Source: Amycolatopsis marina (GTDB taxonomy: Bacteria; Actinomycetota; Actinomycetes; Mycobacteriales; Pseudonocardiaceae). From it: DNA of 64,000 bases. Shown here piece after piece: positions 61,332-64,000 of the stretch. The notes under the pieces were generated by a model. It was not told where the DNA came from and made no database searches. It saw only the letters and a program-made list of their open reading frames with translations. Positions within the stretch are counted from its first letter, which is position 1, and each line of letters starts with the position of its first letter. The stretch covers positions 110,154-174,153 of the forward strand of contig NZ_FOKG01000004.1 of assembly GCF_900111885.1 (NCBI RefSeq), in the 5' to 3' direction. The position numbers and the translations under genes were made by a program.

Positions 61332-62201
61332 CTACGCCAGGCCCCGAACCACTCGTGCGGGTGGCCGGTGTCCCTGGATCGAGGCGACCATCTCCACCAC
61401 CTGTCGGGTTCGCCGCACCTCGTGCACCCGGAAGACCCGTACCCCCTCGGCGGCGGCCAGCGCGGTGGCGGCCAGCGTGCCGTCAACTCGCTCGTGCAGG
61501 TCGACACCGAGCGTCTCGCCGACGAAGTCCTTGTTCGACAGGGCCATAAGCACCGGCCACCCGGTGGCGACCAGCCGGTCGGTGTGGCGCAGCAGCGACA
61601 GACCGTGCCAGGTGTTCTTCCCGAAGTCATGGGTGGGATCCAGGAGGATACCATCGCGCGGGACCCCACGGGCCACCACCGTCTCCGCCAGTTCGGTCGT
61701 CTCCCGCACCACCGCCTCGACCACGTCGGGGTAGTACACCCGGAACGGCCTGGTGCGCGGGACCGCGCTGCCGGTGTGCGAGCAGACGTATCCCGCACCG
61801 AACTCGGCGGCGGCGTCGACCAGCCTGGGGTCGGCGCCCGCCCAGGTGTCGTTGACGAGGTCCGCACCTGCCTCGCAGGCCAGTCGCCCCACCTCGTACC
61901 GCCAGGTGTCGACGCTGATGACCAGGTCGGGATGCCGGTCGCGGATGGCGGCAACGAACGGGACGACCCTGCGCGTCTCCTCCTCGACGTCGACGTCCGC
62001 TCCAGGACCTGCCTTCACACCACCGACATCCACGATGTCCGCACCCTCGGTGACCGCCTGGTCCACGGCGGCCATGGCCTTGTCGTCACTGAAGGTCGCA
62101 CCCCGGTCGTAGAACGAGTCGGGTGTGCGGTTGATGATCGCCATCACCAGCGCGCGGTCCCTGCGCACGGTCTTGCCGCGGAACACCAGCTCGTTCGGCA
62201 C
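61332..62201 (-). CDS. folP2: Dihydropteroate synthase homologue, FolP2 type
   Basis: 289 residues, TIM-barrel pterin-binding family. The first motif is MAIINRTPDSFYDRGATF, as in mycobacterial FolP2, rather than the MGVLNVTPDSF form of active DHPS; then GADIVDVGGVKAGPG, ISVDTWRYEV, NDTWAGADP and DPTHDFGKNTWH. FolP2 in mycobacteria is not a functional DHPS, so the true role is open. GTG at 62201 with AGGGGAG upstream; the frame begins 17 codons earlier. Confidence 0.86.
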   Translation of the reverse strand: MPNELVFRGKTVRRDRALVMAIINRTPDSFYDRGATFSDDKAMAAVDQAVTEGADIVDVGGVKAGPGADVDVEEETRRVVPFVAAIRDRHPDLVISVDTWRYEVGRLACEAGADLVNDTWAGADPRLVDAAAEFGAGYVCSHTGSAVPRTRPFRVYYPDVVEAVVRETTELAETVVARGVPRDGILLDPTHDFGKNTWHGLSLLRHTDRLVATGWPVLMALSNKDFVGETLGVDLHERVDGTLAATALAAAEGVRVFRVHEVRRTRQVVEMVASIQGHRPPARVVRGLA

Positions 62202-62279
62202 TGCCACTCCCCTGGATCGCCCTTCGGCCGCCGCCATCACCGCGGCCCGCACCCCACACTAGGACGACCCCGGGAAGGG

Positions 62280-63089
62280 CTACCGGCGGAGGCCGACTCC
62301 CACCAGCGTGCCGAAGTCCACCGACTCGATCCCGCGCTGCCGCAGCACGCCGAGGAACTCTGCACGGACCGCCTCGATCTCGTCCGCCCGCAGACCGGAC
62401 AGCGCACCGCGGAACCCACTCCCCAGCACCACGTCCCAGGCCACCCCGGGATCCAGCCGCAGTCGTCGCTCGACCTCGGTCACCCGCATCTCGTCGGCAC
62501 CGATATCGCGCAGCCAGTCCTCGAGACCCGCCTCCGTGTTGATCTGCTCGATCGGCCCCGGCGGCCCAGTCCGCCCTGCCTGTTCGGGGCGGAACCGGCC
62601 GATCACCTCGTAGTAGGACCTGGCGAAGTCCTCGATCGCCCCCTTGCGCCACACGGCCACGGCAAACCGGCCGCCCGCACGCAGCATCCCGAACAACCGC
62701 GTGCACTGCTCGTCCATCTCCGGCAGGAAGAACACCCCGAACGCGCTCTGCACCACGTCGTACCCGGCGTCCGGCGCCTCCCACTCGGTGACATCCGCCC
62801 GCACGAACCGGACGTTGCCGACACCCTGCCGCGCAGCGGCCTCCCGCCCCTCCTCCAGCAAACCCTCCGCCAGGTCGACCGCGTCGACCCGGCCCTCCAC
62901 TCCCACTCGCGCACCCGCGGCGATCGCCGACGCTCCCGCCCCGCAGCACACGTCCAGCACCCGATCACCCTGCTTCGGCCCGGCCTCCTCGACCATCGCC
63001 TCACTCAGCGGGTTCCACACCAGCGGTGCGATCCTGGCGAACTCCGTCCGAGCGGCCGTGAAAACGTCGCCCAGCTCCTTGGCCCCCAT
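62280..63089 (-). CDS. Class I SAM-dependent methyltransferase (UbiE-like)
   Basis: 269 residues. Motif I VLDVCCGAGASAIAAG, acidic DAVDLAEGLLEEG, motif II VRFVRADVTEWEAPDAGYDVVQSAFGVFFLPEMD. The C-terminal half is longer than in UbiE/MenG and carries a LRDIGADEMRVTEVE segment, typical of actinobacterial small-molecule methyltransferases. ATG 63089 with AGGGAGGG. Substrate unknown. Confidence 0.85.
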   Translation of the reverse strand: MGAKELGDVFTAARTEFARIAPLVWNPLSEAMVEEAGPKQGDRVLDVCCGAGASAIAAGARVGVEGRVDAVDLAEGLLEEGREAAARQGVGNVRFVRADVTEWEAPDAGYDVVQSAFGVFFLPEMDEQCTRLFGMLRAGGRFAVAVWRKGAIEDFARSYYEVIGRFRPEQAGRTGPPGPIEQINTEAGLEDWLRDIGADEMRVTEVERRLRLDPGVAWDVVLGSGFRGALSGLRADEIEAVRAEFLGVLRQRGIESVDFGTLVGVGLRR

Positions 63090-63189
63090 ACGTCCCTCCC
63101 TGTCGCCTTCACCTGCCGCCACCCTAGATGAAAACCATGTTCATGTCGACACGCATACCCGAGTTGGCACTTTCGGGGCGCGAGTTGAC

Positions 63190-63265
63190 GGTTTGTGCGC
63201 GGGTGTTTGCGGTTTGTGCGCGGGTGTTTGCGGTTTGTGCGCGGGTGTTTGCGGTTTGTGCGCAT
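63190..63265 (+). repeat. 21-bp tandem repeat
   Basis: Three and a half units of GTTTGTGCGCGGGTGTTTGC plus one base, starting at 63191, 63212, 63233 and 63254 (partial). It lies in the 341-bp gap between the methyltransferase and the DUF222 gene, which holds only repeats and a promoter. Confidence 0.88.
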
Positions 63266-63320
63266 TCCGGGGTGGGGACACGTGGTGGGGTTTCGGGCTC
63301 GCCTTCGGCGCGCCCTGCGC

Positions 63321-63369
63321 AATTGTCGCTCCACGCATCACCCTTTCGGGGTGGCTGGTAGCGACAATT
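63321..63369. repeat. Long inverted repeat (nested hairpin)
   Basis: AATTGTCGCT (63321-63330) and AGCGACAATT (63360-63369) enclose a smaller hairpin (CACCC, TTTCG, GGGTG). Possibly a terminator or a REP-type element. Confidence 0.6.
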
Positions 63370-63417
63370 ACCCAGGGAACGAGACCGCTGCGCCCCGGTT
63401 TTTGTCGGACCCCCTTC

Positions 63418-63433
63418 CTACAATTGTGGGGTG
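63418..63433 (+). promoter_or_regulatory. Candidate -10 of a leaderless transcript
   Basis: TACAAT is followed by six bases and the GTG of the DUF222 gene at 63431. No ribosome site is visible, which agrees with a leaderless message. Confidence 0.45.
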
Positions 63434-64000
63434 ACTAGTTCAGGGGGAAACGTGGTGGTGTCGGGGTTGTCCCGGCGAAGATCGGTCCTTGTTGCGCGGT
63501 TGCAGTCGATGGAGCGGACACAGTCCACATTGGAGGCGCGGCAGCTGTGTGACATCGCCGAGCTGGTGTCCACGTCACCGGGGGCGGCGCGGGATGTGGC
63601 GCAGGAGGTGGCGTTGGCGTTGTCGATCACTCCGCGTGCGGCGGAGCGGATGGTGTCGTTGGCGGTGGCGTTGACGACCCGGCTGCCGCACACCCTGGCC
63701 GCAATGCGGGCCGGGGTAGTGGACGGGTACAAGGCGTCGAAGATCGCCGACGTCACCGGGTGTTTGTCCGATGATCTCGCGCGGCTTGCCGATGAGCGGT
63801 TGTCGCAGCGGTTGGCGGGCAAGGATCCGACGCGGTTGCGGCGGGCGGCGCACCATGTCGTCGCCCAGGTCGTTCCCGACGGCTACGCCAAGCGGGTGGC
63901 TCGGCGGCGGGCGGAACGGTCCGTGCAGTTGGTGCCGCAGGGCGAGGGCATGGCCACCCTGATCGCCGACCTGCCCGCCGAAACAGCCACCTCGATCTAC
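63431..64000 (+). CDS. DUF222 (13E12 repeat family) protein, cut by window edge
   Basis: 190 codons are in the window, open to the end. The DUF222 signature is ARQLCDIAELVSTSPGAARDVAQE, ALSITPRAAERMVSLA, LPHTLAAMRAGVVDGYKASKIADVTG, then DPTRLRRAAHHVV and AKRVARRRAERSVQL. Members normally end in an HNH nuclease domain, which would lie beyond the window. Codon use favours TTG, GTG and GCG, unlike most of the window. Related to the remnant at 4869-5365. Confidence 0.87.
   Translation, partial: MTSSGGNVVVSGLSRRRSVLVARLQSMERTQSTLEARQLCDIAELVSTSPGAARDVAQEVALALSITPRAAERMVSLAVALTTRLPHTLAAMRAGVVDGYKASKIADVTGCLSDDLARLADERLSQRLAGKDPTRLRRAAHHVVAQVVPDGYAKRVARRRAERSVQLVPQGEGMATLIADLPAETATSIY

Noticed and set aside
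61269..63131. 620-residue plus-strand frame
   Set aside because: Antisense to the FolP2 homologue and the methyltransferase, both of which have clear motifs. A high-GC shadow frame.
1..64000. CRISPR arrays, tRNA and rRNA genes
   Set aside because: No regularly spaced repeat-spacer array, no tRNA-like CCA/T-loop pattern and no rRNA segment was recognised. The short tandem repeats at 46.7 and 63.2 kb have no variable spacers.

Overview
The window is about 70% GC, with short intergenic gaps, many ATGA/GTGA stop-start overlaps, and GTG starts beside good ribosome binding sites. The gene content (DUF222, DUF3072, DUF3618, DUF4235 and DUF4383 proteins, a WGxxG protein, an RsbW-SigF pair, a CsoR copper operon) points to a high-GC actinobacterium, most likely Pseudonocardiaceae (Saccharomonospora, Prauserella or Amycolatopsis type). 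The family assignment is inference. I saw no rRNA, tRNA, CRISPR array, integrase or complete insertion sequence.

Left part (1-16.3 kb): a DedA protein and a methyltransferase; a NarL-type two-component system; a secreted protein with a Thr-Glu-Pro stalk and an LAXTG sortase signal; the wreck of a DUF222/HNH gene; a stand-alone LigD polymerase; a YjiH permease; a small secreted protein with a pore-former-like strand pattern; an Lrp regulator divergent from a threonine-dehydratase-like enzyme; and a copper operon (csoR-copZ-envelope protein-copA) whose copA carries a frameshift.

Middle (16.4-27.6 kb): a compact operon nuoA-(NuoB/NuoD-like fusion)-nuoH-nuoJ-nuoK-nuoL-nuoM-nuoN encodes a complex I membrane arm with no redox subunits. 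It is followed by an MBL-fold hydrolase and cytochrome oxidase subunit I.

Right part (27.7-59.7 kb): this behaves like one stress island. An anti-sigma/SigF pair sits at 41.8-43.0 kb, and about 16 start-proximal sites in the window, all but one in this island, fit the SigF/SigB promoter pattern G-N-N-T, 14-16 bases, GGGTA. Under these sites lie two blocks for ADP-heptose synthesis and transfer: GmhB-GT9-GmhA-HldE-SDR-GT9 at 34.8-40.0 kb, and a degenerate GmhA paralogue, a GT9, a second HldE and a GT2 at 47.4-54.3 kb. Two GT4 genes, ClpC, topoisomerase IB, a ChaB/Rho_N protein, a membrane trio (holin-like, DUF3618, DUF4235), two DUF4383 proteins, GH15, an SDR and RecQ complete the region. My reading is stress-induced synthesis of a heptose-containing envelope glycan together with general protection genes.

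Right end (59.7-64 kb): a tiny eight-cysteine peptide behind an IdeR-like box; an acyl-CoA dehydrogenase with a duplicated N-terminal segment and mosaic codon usage; a FolP2-type dihydropteroate synthase homologue; a methyltransferase; a repeat-rich gap; and a DUF222 gene cut by the window edge. A palindromic repeat family (core CACTTTCCCGGGAAAGTG) and a 60-70 bp dispersed module recur in intergenic DNA.
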